A stretch of 64,000 nucleotides of DNA from Stromatinia cepivora (GCA_014898415.1 RCTD01000003.1:1116001-1180000); one strand, 5' to 3'; numbered from the stretch's first letter, positions 1 to 13,203 are shown. The notes: a model not told the origin generated them from the sequence alone. Program-made: numbers and translations.

Positions 1-185
1 AAATTATTCATACCCTGTACAATCTAGGTAAAAGAAAACCGCCCCGTGAAAAGGACAAAAATAAACAAAACAACACCACCTACACCTAGGTATCTATACC
101 TATACCACCACTCCAGTAAGCAACTGCAAAATGAGAAACCCATAACAACATAAAGCAACCATCCAACTATCAAACAACCACCTAT

Positions 186-2275
186 CTATCTATAACTCGT
201 CCCTGCAGCATCCTGTTCAATAATAACCGCCGCCGCCTTCTCACTAACCATATAAATGGGCACCGCAATATAGAAACCCGGAATCTTAGGGAAAACACTA
301 GCATCCACGACTCTCAAACCACTCGTCCCTCTAACCCTGAAACTACTATCCAAAACCGCCATTTCGTCATCATCAGCACCAATAGGATTAGTGCAAGAGA
401 TGTGGTGACCCCAAGCCTCATCCTGAATGAATTCCTTAAGTTCTTCTTCTGTAGAAACATCTGCTCCGGGCCACGTCTCGTTGAATGAACCGTCGAGAGG
501 AACGAGACTGTTCATTACTTGACGGGAGAAAGACATGCCTTCGTACATTGCTTGGAGATCTTTTTCCCAGGCATCATCGACGGTAGTGCCTTCGTCGAAG
601 GAGTGCATTTGGATAAGAGGAGTATCGAGAGGGTCGGATGAACGAAGAGTAACTGTACCGGCGGTATTGCGAGCGTGGGCTTTAAGTGTAATCCAACTCC
701 AGTGTAGAGCATCGCCGAGAGCTGGACCGGAATAGCCTGGATAATAGCCGTGGAAATTAGCTGGGGCGCCGGAAATGAGGAGATCGGGATCTTGTTCTGC
801 TGTGCTAGATCGTAGGATCACGGCGAGTGGGAGACCAGGTGTGGCGTAAAGTCCTGCATCTTCAGTGTCGTTTTGCCATTGAGTTAGACATGGATCATCA
901 GAAGTTGTGAGGAAAGTACAGCCTTTAGCGATTGAGAAATCGACGTCGGATTCTGAGATAAGAGTTGTTTCGTAACGGTCTTGCATGTTTGTGCCGACAC
1001 CTGGAAGATCAACCACAACTGGGATATTGAATGATTCGAGTTCAGCTTTTGGTCCGACTCCACTGAGCTTGAGAAGTTGAGGACTGTTGTAAGTACCGCC
1101 TGAAATGATGACTTCCTTTCTCGCATTGACACTGCCAGGGATACCCGCAGTGGCATTTTTTCCAGCTCTTGGGTCGGCTCTGTACAAGCTCTTGCCTTCC
1201 AAAAAGTCGACTCCGAGCGCTCGAGGTGTGGCGTCGTTTGAAAATCGGATCTTTGTAACAAATGTATTGAGTTTCAGGGTCAAGCCATACTTCTTAGATC
1301 CGTCTGTATTGACCGCATTTACTGTTTCGAGAATGAAGTTTCTAGCACCATTTCTTGTTCTTCCATCAACAGCAATTGGAATCTGATATAATCCAGTAGT
1401 ATTATCGCGCGTAGGTAATGGATTGTTGGGGTCAAGATTGACGATCTGGTTGAAGCCTTCAGCAGTCGAAAGAATTGAGTCAGAAGCATTTACTGCCAAG
1501 GCCTCAGCAGCAGAAAGAACAATCGAGTTGATCTTTTGGTCTTGAACAATCATAGTCTGGTTGGTCGCACTTGTGTGGAACCATCCATCAAAGCCGTGCC
1601 CAGGAGTATCCTCTGGGAGATAATCGCAATGCTCCATCTTTTCAAAATATGTTCGCATGTTGTCAGGGGCCCAAGAATCGTCACCAGTAATGTCTGCAAT
1701 GTATTGCCAATCGCTCTCGTGTGGGTAGATTGAGATCATAGCGTTGTGGTTTGAGCAACCACCAAGAGTTCCAGCTCGGGGATACCAGATACCAAGTGGC
1801 TCTGCATCCGCTGGGGGATCCAACCCGACATAGTAGTCTCCGTCAGTAGTTTGGTAAGTCATTTTCGTATCCTTCTTTTGACGTTCAAGATCGGAATAGT
1901 GATGTACAAAGAAGTTCCATCGCTGCGCTTCTATTTCCGTCGATGCAAATTGGAAGAGAGGCAATTCAGCAAGCAGATCCTCTCCTTGGTCATCTCCAGC
2001 ATCGATCAATAGAACTTCGTATCCAGCCAGAGCCAGACGAGATGCAAGAGGTCCGCCACCTGGACCACTGCCAACAACAATGTAGTCAACCTCGCTCGGC
2101 GTATCTCGTGCAACCTTAGCGCGAGCATCGTTTCGAGACCAGTAGCGGGCCTGTCTGGGGGTTCTAGAGAATGTTAGTAAGGGTTCTCGTCAATTTGATG
2201 GTTTTAAAGCACTGACAATGCCAATACTGATGAAGAACCCAAAGCCAGAAGGCTCAGGGCACGGATGGAAACCAT
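186..2275 (-). CDS. Secreted GMC-family FAD oxidoreductase (alcohol/sugar oxidase-like)
   Basis: FAD-dependent glucose-methanol-choline oxidoreductase, predicted to be secreted and to oxidise an alcohol or sugar; the substrate is not readable from sequence. Exon 1 (2275-2217) encodes a signal peptide starting MVSIRALSLLALG. A 53-bp intron (2216-2164, acceptor after CTAAC) joins exon 2 (2163-186), giving about 678 aa. Visible motifs are the dinucleotide-binding VVGSGPGGG near residue 43, GMC signature 1 (PRAGTLGGCSNHNAM), GMC signature 2 (GGTYNSPQLLKLSGVGP) and the C-terminal catalytic block with HHISCTNPIG. The last block ends PGFYIAVPIYMVSEKA, so the second active-site position found as His/Asn in glucose oxidase is occupied differently. 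This start was chosen because it supplies the signal peptide and completes the FAD motif. Family assignment is firm; the substrate is open. Confidence 0.9.
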
Positions 2276-5200
2276 AATTGAGTTTCAAGCTAATAAAGAA
2301 TTACTGAAAGAAACAAGTGATTTTTGAATAGAAAAATAGAATTGTAGTTTATCGCAAGCAAGTTGTCAAGACGGCCCCGAATGTGATCTGTTGATCTCTT
2401 GGGAAAAGTAGTGAGAACCTGATGAAGGATAAATTGAGAAGACGGAAATGGGTATGGTATTTATCATCGTCGTCGACAGAACGAATCTCAACCTCCGTCA
2501 GAAGGGTCTTGATACTTCATCCAATTCAGAGCACTCCTGGACTCCGATTTGCAATCCTCCATTGTTTTCTCAGATGTTCTCTTCACGATGCTCATGACCT
2601 GAGGGGAAACTTCCGCTTGAGGAAACATTGTTTACAGGACCCCGAGTTCAAGTTGGGAAAGTAGTATTGAATGAGAACCAAACAGACAATGATAAACCCG
2701 AGAAAAATTCGGCATTCTTAGCTTGTATTAAATTCCACTAGGAGGAGAAACATCGGGTTTCCTAAAAGATTGAAGATATAAAATACGACATGTTTCGCTA
2801 ATGTAGTTTTCTCAAAAGGGTCTCACGCCCCACAAGATGATTATGTGGATGACTGGGTATAACGCCTGTGCAGGGGAACAACCATGTGCGCGTACATGGA
2901 TATTCTGCAGCCACTCGTGCCACTCACTTATGCCACCGACACCAATATGGCTGTCGCATAACCTACGGCACAGCCGACCCATGAAATCCTTCATCATATG
3001 CTCAATTTCTTGCTGACATGCCTGTACTTTTCGGATCAACGCTCAAAAGATATTCTAACTCTCAGAAAACCGTGGCCCGACTTGAAGCCGACCTGAAGCG
3101 TAAAACTATAAAAATTAATGACGGCAAGAGCTCAACCCGTATATCATGTAATCCGAGGGTATCGCCTAGATTTACCAATCATGGGCAGCTAATCCTAGTC
3201 ACAAAATTACTAGGGGCGAACGCCTCTGCGCAGAAGGATTTCTGTTTCGTCCAATAGGTTATCTTCCTCTATATTGGCCACATAAATAAGTTGAAGAATT
3301 GAGATTAGAAATCCTTCCAATTCTTGTAAAGGTTGTCATGGGTTCAAGCACATCAACCAAGAACAACTGCCGTGGACATTCGAATTCTTCAGTTCATTTA
3401 GCCCGCAGAAAGCTTGATTCATTTGCGCCATCCCGCTGCAAAGATTCCCTTGGCGATTATTAACTCAGCAGATCCGATTGTTAGTGGGTGGTGGACCGGT
3501 GGTGTTCGTTCCATTCCTATTCATTCAACCACTCGACACCTTGTCAAAGGTTACTATTTGCATTCTTGCCAGTTGTCAAACCACATTGGGTATGGATTCC
3601 GAAGTCAGCTCTGGAGTCAAATTCATCTACCTATCCTCGATTCGAAAGATCGTATTTTTTTCAGTGCTTATAGCGTCAAAAAATCTTTGAAGTGATCTTG
3701 TGTCTCCTGCATTAGCCATGACTCGGTTTGTAACTCTCTCACGCCTGTCTTCTTAGCTTTGAAATTCCAAGAATAGATTATTGCAGTTGCCTAAAAGCCA
3801 CGAATCTTGCATGGGCCTCTAGGTGGTACGATAACGGTACAGAGTTACATGACAGCTTTCAACGAGATTCCTGGTCGTCTTCGGTGATAAGATGGTAAAC
3901 GGTAAACGTTAACCAGATCTGAGGTAGATCCAAGCTGGGGAATTCGTCCGCCCTTGGTAGCATTTTCATGCATATTTGTTCAAACCCCCCGCGCCATGTC
4001 TTGGGGCCCTGGCTTTATTTATCGCGCAATTATGCACAGGAGCGACAAGGCTCTCAAGATGGGAGGTAGAAAGTCTCTGGAGATACGGAGTATGCAGATG
4101 GCCATGAGGAGTGCCGTGAAGGAATAGTTCAAAGAAAAGATTTTGTTACACAGACACAGAATGGAATACAAGACAGTATTACCTACCTGTTCGTGATTAG
4201 ACATTCGCCTTGTGTTATAAACATAAGACAAGCCTAGAGACGACATGCCCAGCTATCAGAAGCTGAGAAAGCTATGTTCGGTTGTTTTGTACCTTTTGCA
4301 AACTCCCCATGCCCTCATTGGTACGGAATGAGGCTGTCAAAGGTTGTGCCAGCCATGTGATTCTTTTCCAAGCCTAAAAGGACATTTTTGGTGACCCATT
4401 TATCGAAGATCTTGCTAACTTTATCTTCTAGACACCTTCAATTGTGATGAACGCTTGACCACTCCTCGACCGGACGCTCACTCTCAAGCCGCTCTCTCCA
4501 CTTTTTTCTAGACTTTCCGTATTGGAAATAACTGATGCTAAGGATTTGAAAATGTGGAGATTCCAAGATTGATAGTACATTTGTATTGGCGCAAATGTAT
4601 CTTTGGATAGGACATTCCTACGACGATGATCACGACATCGGTAAAATAAGGTAACAACTCTGACTTTCGACAAAAATACCGAGGTAAAAGCCTGCGATCA
4701 AATCACTTTGTGTATTGTTTCATTGATCTGATTAGGGAAAATGAGATTATTGACTCGGGGTTTGTGCCGGTCGTGTATTCCTTTCGGCTTCGAAATCCGA
4801 AATACGGGTGGATCTAAGAGCGGCTCCTCTTTTTGTCCTACGTTTCCGCCAAGGTATCGTAACGTGGAAATCGCGTGGTAGATCTTGCGCGGAGTATCCG
4901 AGAATAGATCGTGGGCATATTTTGGAGCTTTTGCGATGGGCTTGCAGTAAGCCTGGAGAAGGAAGCACAAAGCTGCATGCTGACAGGCTTGGAACGTTGC
5001 ACAGACTAAGACCACCGAGCGCAAAATGTGATAAACAGTCTGACAATGAGTCAACACGGCTGCTCTGACAATTTGACCTGTTTTAACATTCAGCTTGGCT
5101 GGAGACATGGCTACAATTGTAGCTGAGGATTGGTCCTTTTCCCCGCTGACCAGAATCTCCGGTACGGAATCAACAAATGCAAACGCGATCTAGAAGGAAT

Positions 5201-6658
5201 AGCCTAAATCCCACCAATCAATGTTATCAACATCCAAATTCCATTACCAAACATTGAAATAGAGTTTGCATGGCTCCTTTATATAGGGTAGGGTCGTGGG
5301 GCATAAGAAACAGCCGGAAGCATTGAAATGGATCCTTTTATGGAGCTTATTCTAATGCCTAACTTTGGATTTCCACTAATCCGCGAATAGCAATCGACGA
5401 CAGCGTTTCGATTACAAGTTCAACAGGAACTCAGACTATATATATGGACCCGAGTCGTGAGAAATCCGCATTGAGGTTTGCGGCGCGGCGGTGCCGACAC
5501 TAGGTACCGAACGGTGGAACTCTCGATTCTCTTCTCAAAATATCCATATTTCGGATTGCTCCTGAACTCGATGGCCTGGATGCCACTTTGGGATCGCGGT
5601 GCAAAGTCTAAATCTCTCGCCTACGCTTTGCAGGAAGGCACTAAGAGATTGTGGAATGGGACAATAAAAGTCGTTGTATAAATTCAGACAGAAATGGCTC
5701 TTCAGACGCTGGATACTTCGTTGCTAATAAGAAGAACAGAGGATCATGTATCCCTATATCGATGTGCACCACTTAACTTGCTCTTCTTTTGCTAATGTCT
5801 AGTTTGAGAAGCCAAGACTCTTCAAGGCTCTATTCAAGAAATAGAGACAGCTGAGCAGGAGAAGACACATTTCAGTAAGTCGTGAGCTTGAAATTACATA
5901 ATATTCTCGCAAACATTCCTTGAAGTGGTAGAAGCAACAGAAAAGCTTGAATCAGTAATGCGGGTATCTATTTCAAAGAGGACCGCATTGCAAAATGAGG
6001 CCACAGGCACTATGTGTTCTCATCCAGTCTCAAGCAAAACGATGAGAATTTCGGTGTGTAGTGATTCAGCCGGGTCGTAGGTAACCTCATAAGCTCTCAG
6101 CATTGATACCTTGTTGCACGTGCACGGCCATCGACGCCTTCTCAGACGAAGTATACAAGAGCATTTTTATATCATAGAAACATAAACATAAAAATTTGAT
6201 GATACGAAAGTTGTTGTGGATATTTTTGATAACGTAGTAAATAAGTTTTCACGTTGTCATCATTTAAAAAAAAAAATTGGTGCAACGTTTAACTTTGTCA
6301 GAACCTTAGTAAGCCTTCCTCGCTTTCCTATAGCCATACAAACCCAGTGTTGCATGAAAATGGGATGATGGACTGCACCAAAACTTAACCACATAAGAAT
6401 TATCTTCATGCCATATTCATTCTATGCTGTCGTCAAAAGTCTTGTCTTATCATCACAAGACAAAGTCAAATACAGCACGGTATGATTTTCATTCCATTCT
6501 CCGGTGTCAGTCGGTCCCACCATGCGGTGGTTTCTAATCATGTTTCGGTTATGTGAAGATCATCCACATATAAAAACTTCGAAGAATCTTGAAGAGGCAG
6601 ATTCACTCCAAGTAAGAAAACATCACTCATATCAAAAATCAAGAAGCATTGTTCCATC
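2276..6658. other. Long intergenic stretch, no supported gene
   Basis: About 4.4 kb between the GMC gene and the flavoprotein. Open frames here are short, lack family motifs and do not join through plausible introns. An A-run lies near 6265-6276. The proximal ends should hold the promoter of the GMC gene (reading left) and of the flavoprotein (reading right). I see no tRNA, transposon end or repeat family. Confidence 0.6.
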
Positions 6659-8151
6659 ATGTTACTTTCCGAGAGTACTACATTACCATGTGGTTTGAGC
6701 CTGCCAAACCGTCTTTGCAAGGTATGAAACGTCCATACATTTTATAATTTTTCTTCCTCATGCTAATACAAATCTCAAGGGTGCAATGGCTGAAAGCATG
6801 TCGACCACTCACGTCCCCGATGAGTCGTTTTTGAAGGCGTATGGCACCTGGGCCGATGGTGGTTGGGGAATGATAATAACAGGTACGTATACCATACCAT
6901 TTTTCCTCGTAAACCTCGAAGCATAAGAGGAATTATCCAATGATGACCAATTCCAATGTCCCAAAGGACCTCCTCACCCATTAAATTTCCACATTATAAC
7001 ATAAGACACAGGAAACGTCCAAGTATCCTCCAGATACTTAGGAAACAACAAAGACGTAGCCCACAACTCCAACCCCACAGAATCCACCAGAGCCATCTGG
7101 GGATCCTGGGCCGCAACCTGTCAACGTTCTGGAACACCCACCATAGTTCAAATAAGTCACCCCGGTCGTCAATCGCCTCTCATGGCTGGAGACCGTGGCT
7201 TTTTTGACAAAACTGTCGCTCCCTCTGCCGTCCCATTGGAATTGGGAAAAGGTCTCATCGAACGAGCTGCTTCTAAATTGGTGTTCGGCACACCACGTGA
7301 ACTGACGATTGATGAGATTTCGGGACCGGTGGTATCATTGATGAGTTTGTGGCGGGTGCAAAGCAATGTTTCGAGGCGGGGTTTAAAGGGGTGGGGGTAC
7401 ATGGCGCGTGAGTTTTCCATTCTAGTGTCATGGTTTCAATTATTAATTCTCCTAAAAACATAGTCATGGCTATTTATTAGCACAATTCCTCTCTCCCGCG
7501 TCCAATATCCGCACTGACGAGTTTGGCGGCACGGCTAGAAAAAGAGCTGAGATCGTGGTACGCATTATCAACGCAATCAGAAAGCAAACGAGTAAGGAAT
7601 TCTGTATCGGGATCAAGATGAATAGTGTAGATGCATCCTCCAATGAGTCATTAACCGATAGCATGGAGCAAATCCGATGCGTAGTTGAAGCCGGAGTTGA
7701 TTTCATCGAGATCTCAGGTGGCACCTACGAGAACCCTCGGATGATAGAGAGAGACTCGTCTAGCAAAAAAAACTCCTCAACCTCTTCCCGTGAGAGTTTC
7801 TTCCTCGAATTCGCCAAGAATGTGCGTGAACAATTCCCCTCCGTGGTCCTCATGGTCACCGGTGGCTTCCGCACTAGAATCGGCATGGAAGAGGCGCTAC
7901 AGTCAGGAGCGTGTGATCTCATCGGGATCGCTAGACCCGCTGCTATACTCCCCAAATTGCCGAAGGAAATTATCCTTAACAAGGATATACCTGATGAAGA
8001 AGCGCGCGTTACTCTCGCACCACTCTCTGTACCATTTTTAATTCGATATGCACCTATTAAACAAGTCGGCGCTGGTTTCCAAAGCACGTATTTTTCATCA
8101 CAGATCCAGCGACTGTCAAAGGGCTTGAAGCCTACCGATATCAGAGAATAG
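6659..8151 (+). pseudogene. Old-yellow-enzyme family NADH:flavin oxidoreductase with a frame break in exon 3
   Basis: FMN-dependent ene-reductase-like TIM barrel, about 415 aa when read across the break. Exons are 6659-6721, 6780-6882, 7012-7407 and 7464-8151, all with GT-AG introns. Exon 1 gives LPCGLSLPNRLCK and continues as GAMAES; exon 2 holds WADGGWGMIITG, continuing as NVQVSSRYLG. Exon 3 ends and exon 4 begins in VHGAHGYLLAQFLSP, the His-x-x-His substrate/flavin site. Exon 4 carries SGGTYENP and the phosphate-binding VTGGF and DLIGIARP. Within exon 3, frame is lost between 7322 and 7333: upstream reads ELTIDEIS, downstream reads GIIDEFVAGAKQCFEAGF two phases away. Summed exon length is 1250 nt, two over a multiple of three, which fits an extra 8 bp or one missing base. 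It is either a recent pseudogene or a sequence error. No GT-AG intron explains the break. Confidence 0.75.
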
Positions 8152-8264
8152 ATATAGGCAATGTACATATATACATATATAGAATCTCAACTTCCAAATA
8201 TTGATTATCCTTTTATCCCCTCACAGCATCCCTTTTTACACTATATAGAAACTTCATCACAAAC

Positions 8265-9232
8265 CTAAACACAACTTCCCGCAATGCTACTCGTCGAGTT
8301 CTTCGAATAAGCACTCAACGCACTACCCCCACACATCAAGCCCTTCATAAACGCAGCCACCACTACATTTGCACCCGCAGGGCTAGTATGCGTGTGATCA
8401 TTTGGATAGAATGAATCAACAGTAGTAGCTCCAAGCGATTGGTAAATATTCGCAGTATATAGACCATGATCAACGAAGGAAGCAAGGGAGCCGAGCGAGG
8501 CGGCGACGGATCTTCCGTAGCCGGTGAAACGGGGCGAGGAGTACCCGAAGGTGCCGGTTTCCCAGAGGTTGTTGGGGGTGGGGGAGGCGATGATTAAGTG
8601 TGCACCCTTTGCTGTGATGAGTTTTCTGTTGAGGGAACAGGTTGTTAGTTGGGTTTCGATAAGTGGGGGAGAAGGGGAGGAAAGGGTGCTACGAACCCTG
8701 CTTGTAATAAGTAGAAAACATATGTATATACGGTCTCCCCTGTGACAGGAGAAATACAGGTTTCGGTACCACCTCCAAAACAATCGGTACGGAGGTTATC
8801 AGTCGTGGCTAGAGATCCTCCATCGTTGTGACCAAACTCACTGCGATATCTATTAATACACATACATCCACGGTAAGATACTGGACACATACAAAAGAAC
8901 GTAATCGCCGGCAACAACCGAATTAGCCAACGCAGTAAATCTCCCCTCGTTATAATACGAGCGAGCGGATCGTCCGGCCATGGCATCATTCACGACCTTA
9001 ATACCCGTGAAACTGTACTTGAGATATTCACCGAAACCTATGCGTGAACTATGTTAGCTGATATTCTCCAGCCAGATATATGATATTTGGGACGGAGAAT
9101 ATAGTACGAACCCTGAGTGCCACTTCCACCACCACCAAGCGCCATGGTAGAATCACCAGCCAGATACAAAGTCGGAACCGCGCATACCTGGGCCGCGAGC
9201 GAGGAAAGAAGAAGTTTGACGGATGTCTTCAT
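8265..9232 (-). CDS. Secreted rhamnogalacturonan acetylesterase (CE12, SGNH hydrolase)
   Basis: Removes acetyl groups from the rhamnogalacturonan I backbone of pectin outside the cell. Four exons (9232-9112, 9037-8893, 8840-8697, 8625-8265) give 256 aa, the usual family size. The N terminus [20 protein letters not shown] is a signal peptide. SGNH blocks are all present: GDSTMA with nucleophile Ser28, the glycine block [16 protein letters not shown] with Asn94, and [10 protein letters not shown] with the Asp212/His215 pair. Introns 1 and 3 both use the less common donor GTTCGT, and both keep frame and join conserved blocks. A TATA-like element and a CGG palindrome lie upstream. The gene is convergent with the flavoprotein; their stop codons are about 115 bp apart. 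Complete and apparently functional. Assignment is strong. Confidence 0.92.
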
Positions 9233-9322
9233 GATGATGATTGTCGATGCTAAGAAGTCTCGCAGAATTGACAGATGGTGTTTGGGCCAGACTTTTTGAT
9301 ATTTGGGTAGATCTTCTACCCC

Positions 9323-9330
9323 TTATATAG
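9323..9330 (-). promoter_or_regulatory. TATA-like element of the pectin acetylesterase gene
   Basis: On the minus strand the bases read CTATATAAGG, a good TATA box, about 90-100 bp upstream of the acetylesterase ATG at 9232. Placement and orientation fit a core promoter. Not tested. Confidence 0.5.
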
Positions 9331-9434
9331 GCCCCCCAAGCACAACTTGTGCTGGACATATGGATATGGAGAAATAAATCTGCATCCAGCATCTCGGTGT
9401 TTTTCCATCTTCACCCCTCAACACCGTGAAATTG

Positions 9435-9446
9435 CTCGGCGCCGAG
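9435..9446. promoter_or_regulatory. Perfect palindrome CTCGGCGCCGAG, possible Zn2Cys6 regulator site
   Basis: A perfect 12-bp palindrome about 200 bp upstream of the acetylesterase start. It contains inverted CGG/CCG half-sites separated by 2 bp, the half-site type bound by fungal Zn2Cys6 dimers. Function is inferred only from form and position. Confidence 0.35.
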
Positions 9447-12400
9447 TCCCAGCTGTCAATTAATCAATCAAAATTTTTCCCAATCCCAGAAGTCAGCATA
9501 TGTCTACATCTAGAAACATGTCCTTTATCTTGGCTATCCATCGACCCAAACGCCAAGGTGAAACCTCATCTTGCATATTAAGGTTATTCTACACCGATGC
9601 GGAGCAAACAAAAAATACCACCAGTCGCAAAGTTGGCGACCGGTAGATCTTCGCTGAGGTTACACATCTGTGGCGCACCCCGGATTTTGTGGGACGATCC
9701 AGGGACGTCTATGCTCCCCCTCATACGAGTATTGAGTATTTTGAACAATGGGAAAATTGGGTGCTGCGGCTGTTCGCGGATCCACCAATGATGCCTAACC
9801 GTTTTTAATGAGTCGCCGGTTGGATTGGTCTTGGCAAAGGCTTGGTGACCACGGAATTGGGGGATCTTCGGGTTTGGGGTTGAACTTGCACGAGTTGGAT
9901 TTATTTGTGACTTCTTTGGCGATGATGTTGTGATGGTTCTTGAAAGCTATTTGTGCGCTTGGAGAAAAAAATATCCGCGGCAGATTATGGTGGAGAGGAG
10001 GGTGTGAAGTTGCAGCTTTTTTGCACAGAACGAGTAATATACTACTAGGGAGACACATGTATGCCACTTATGGTTATTTATTCTTATCACGATAATTAAA
10101 AACGTGTCTACCCTGTAGAAGAATTAGCTGAATAATAGAAGTGTTGTGGAGAATATGAAAGCGGAGCTAGAGATGATTGTTGTGATTCATGTCATACATC
10201 GGCCACTGGGCTACATCTGGGAAAAGTGCATCTAATGTGATCTTGAGTCTACAAGTATTACGCTCCAACTCGCATTCCTAATCGCCTAGATTAGCCTCTA
10301 ATCTTTCAGATTGGAAAATAAGAATCTTTCAATAACAGGTTCTTTCTCTGTTCAATCGAAAATTCTTGATCCAACCGAACATTGCTCATTTAACGCGAGA
10401 AGAATGATTGAGTGCATAACCGTGCCAACGAATTTTGTGTACTTTTTAGAGGCTATGAAGATGTTAAGTTCGTATTGCAAGACGGGATTTAAGGTACTTT
10501 ATCTTGTGAAAATCAATATCCTGATCACAGTCCTAAAGACGTACGCTCTTCAAGAGGATTAGTTGAGTCCCAGAAGCTTTTCAGCAATGGGCCCGCAGAA
10601 CTTAATGGTGATGTGATTGGTGGTGCGGGTTTTGAACACTCGACAAAAGTTAGAAAAGGATCTTAACGAGGTTCTAGCTGAACTCAATAGTGCTTTCTGT
10701 GGCTGTTGATGGTTGGCACCACAGTCAGAAAGAGGAAGCCCTTGCCTTCCGCTGAATCCTCCGGGTGCCAAACTCGGGTATTTGGGATGGATTGATATGC
10801 ACCATACCATGTAATTCAGAAAGTCTGAGTATTCCTCTGCTGATTACAAAGTTTTCTGGGGGGCTTTTATGTTCTACTTGCCGGAATCACCGAGGCCCAT
10901 GAGAGGCATTCTTTAATGCATCTAGAACATTCAGATATTCTCAGTGCTATGTTCGCACTGTGTTATGAAGCAAGGAATCAAGGACACCGCCCTGGCAGAA
11001 ATTCTAGAAGACTTCATGAACGGCGATAATTGTATTCCATCAAAGGCCAGTCCCTATTCTATCGTATGATAGAAGTATACATATGTGTATGTAGTGGTCC
11101 AGGTCGAGGCTTGGAAAAGAGGACTGGCTGTTTTAGCAAAATTATGATCTTCCATTTCACTTATGAATGGCAATGACACTTTTAAAATTGCTTTCCAGTA
11201 TTGATCTCGCCTATTTCTCACAAATAATCCAAAATACCGCACATCTTCTCGTCAAATGGTGGTATGACAGAACGACACTCTAGCTTAACGGTTAGACACG
11301 ACAATTCGAGGTTCGGAGTGGTATCTTTGTGGAGAGCATTCGATCCCTTCGGAGTCAGGGATACCACGAATATGGTCAACAAAGACGTAGGGCCCCCAGA
11401 CACTGGGGCCTGAACTTTTGCTGTTTTTATCTTATCTTATTTCTCCTTTCCCATGACTTGCTTTATAGTTTGGAACTTTACGGCATTTGACGCCTGGTGA
11501 ATGCGAAAAATTGACTTCTAGAATCCAAACTCAATTAAACCTCGTAGGGGTAGAAAAACGGAAGCAATTGTCTTAAAGAGTGGCAATATAAAATTTGTTC
11601 CACTGAAATCTCGCAAATAATTGATTTTGTTTGGTTGAAAGTTTTTGAAAGCGATGGCATAGTGAAGTTGATCGCCCGAACAAGTATAGGAGGAGGATAA
11701 AGCTTGAGAGCTTAATGTGATGATGATATGATTGATATAACCATTGTATTTGCACAATGTACCGAGTAAAGTGTGTAGATAATAATGTCGATCACTTGAC
11801 CAGCCCGAGTAGTATTCAAGGGAATCTCTTCCTCTGACTCAATTCATACGCTTCAAAGGATTCATGCTACGCTTCCAGGGGCAGGTTCTAGCTCACTTGA
11901 CTTTCCAAATTTGGTTCACTCCCTGGATCTGTCTCTGAAGCACGAAGGAGAGCATCAAAAGCTTCCGACGTTTACAAAATATAAATTATCGGAGAGAAAA
12001 ACCGCCTGCATCAAACAAGACCGATATCCAAATGCATATGTGACTTCTCGAAGATCTATGAACTTTCGATAGAGGTATTGCTGAACTTCTTTTTCTTCTT
12101 TTTTCTTTGGGTTAAAGTTAACCTTAATATGGCCAACAGTGAGAGATATGTAAGAAGAAGTCAAACGATCAATACTTGAGAAAGTGTTCTGTGCGTAGCT
12201 GGATGTTTAAATAAACTTTATTCGCTGGATCATCTCCATAGATATAAGATTGATGATCAAAAATTACTCGGCAAGATAAATTAAAGATACATTATCAAAG
12301 TAATAATTTTGAAATTCAACAATAATAACAATAAAGCTTAAAGAATCTTTAAATTTATATAATATCTTTAGATTCATCAAAAAGAAAAATTCAAAGGATT

Positions 12401-13203
12401 ATGATAAAAAAGAGAACTTATAAATTTGTAGTTTTAATTTGAGATATCTTTAATTCAATATTATCACTAACGGAAGACGAGAAGAGTTATTTTATCGACG
12501 CAGTACTAATATTGGAATGATCTTCATTTAATTGATGCCATTTCGATTTAAATAACTTTTAATGTAGGAACTAATTACTGAAATAATAGAGTTTTGGAGA
12601 CTTCATTGATCCCGAGCCTATTCGCTTTTTTTGCCGAGTACAGGTACAAACTTTTGTCAGCTTAGTCATCATGAACAACCTTATATATCGTTTTATTTCG
12701 AGTTCTGTGATGGATGACCCAACACCTTGCAAATCTGTCTTCCCTATGCTCAATCCATTAGCGATATGATCTTAAATACATTTTTCTTTGGAAATATTTC
12801 CAAGGAATATGGATGCGTTAGACGTCATTGGACTTTGCGGATTCCACTTCCGTGCTGGTATCATATTCCGCTTTCTGAATGCGTTTGCAGATGGCCGCAA
12901 ACAAAAAAAATTGCCGATAGCGATGAATACTCCTATTTTACTGTATATTCCTCGAGAAATCATTGGCAAACACTTATTCGAAGTCGAATTAACCCTCCAA
13001 GTAGGATGGTTCCGTTACGCGCGCACTTCCAGTGTGCGATGGACGGCCCACTTGGGTGTTGGTTGATCCCACGACGGTGCTTTCCACATAGCCACCTTAT
13101 CCAACTTACTACTGCCCTTCAAGATCCATGAAGTGTATACACCTCTCCGACAATATTTAGTTGTCAAATCATTGTGCTTTTTGATCTGCATATATTCTCA
13201 AGA
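9447..13203. other. Gene-poor stretch with an AT-rich core
   Basis: About 3.8 kb without a supported gene. The part around 12240-12600 is conspicuously rich in A and T, with homopurine and poly-A/T runs, unlike the flanks. Open frames elsewhere (for example 12727-13131) show no motif and overlap in several frames. Such AT-rich islands are often decayed repeats in ascomycetes, but no element can be recognised here. Confidence 0.5.

Noticed and set aside
4698..5108. 136-codon open frame on the minus strand
   Set aside because: No family motif, overlapping open frames on both strands, and composition like the surrounding non-coding DNA.
11274..11322. Possible tRNA or Pol III element: TAGCTTAACGG matches the A-box and GGTTCGGAGTG resembles a B-box
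   Set aside because: The boxes are only 29 bases apart, leaving no room for an anticodon arm. The T-arm does not fold, and no T-run terminator follows. Chance or a very eroded relic.
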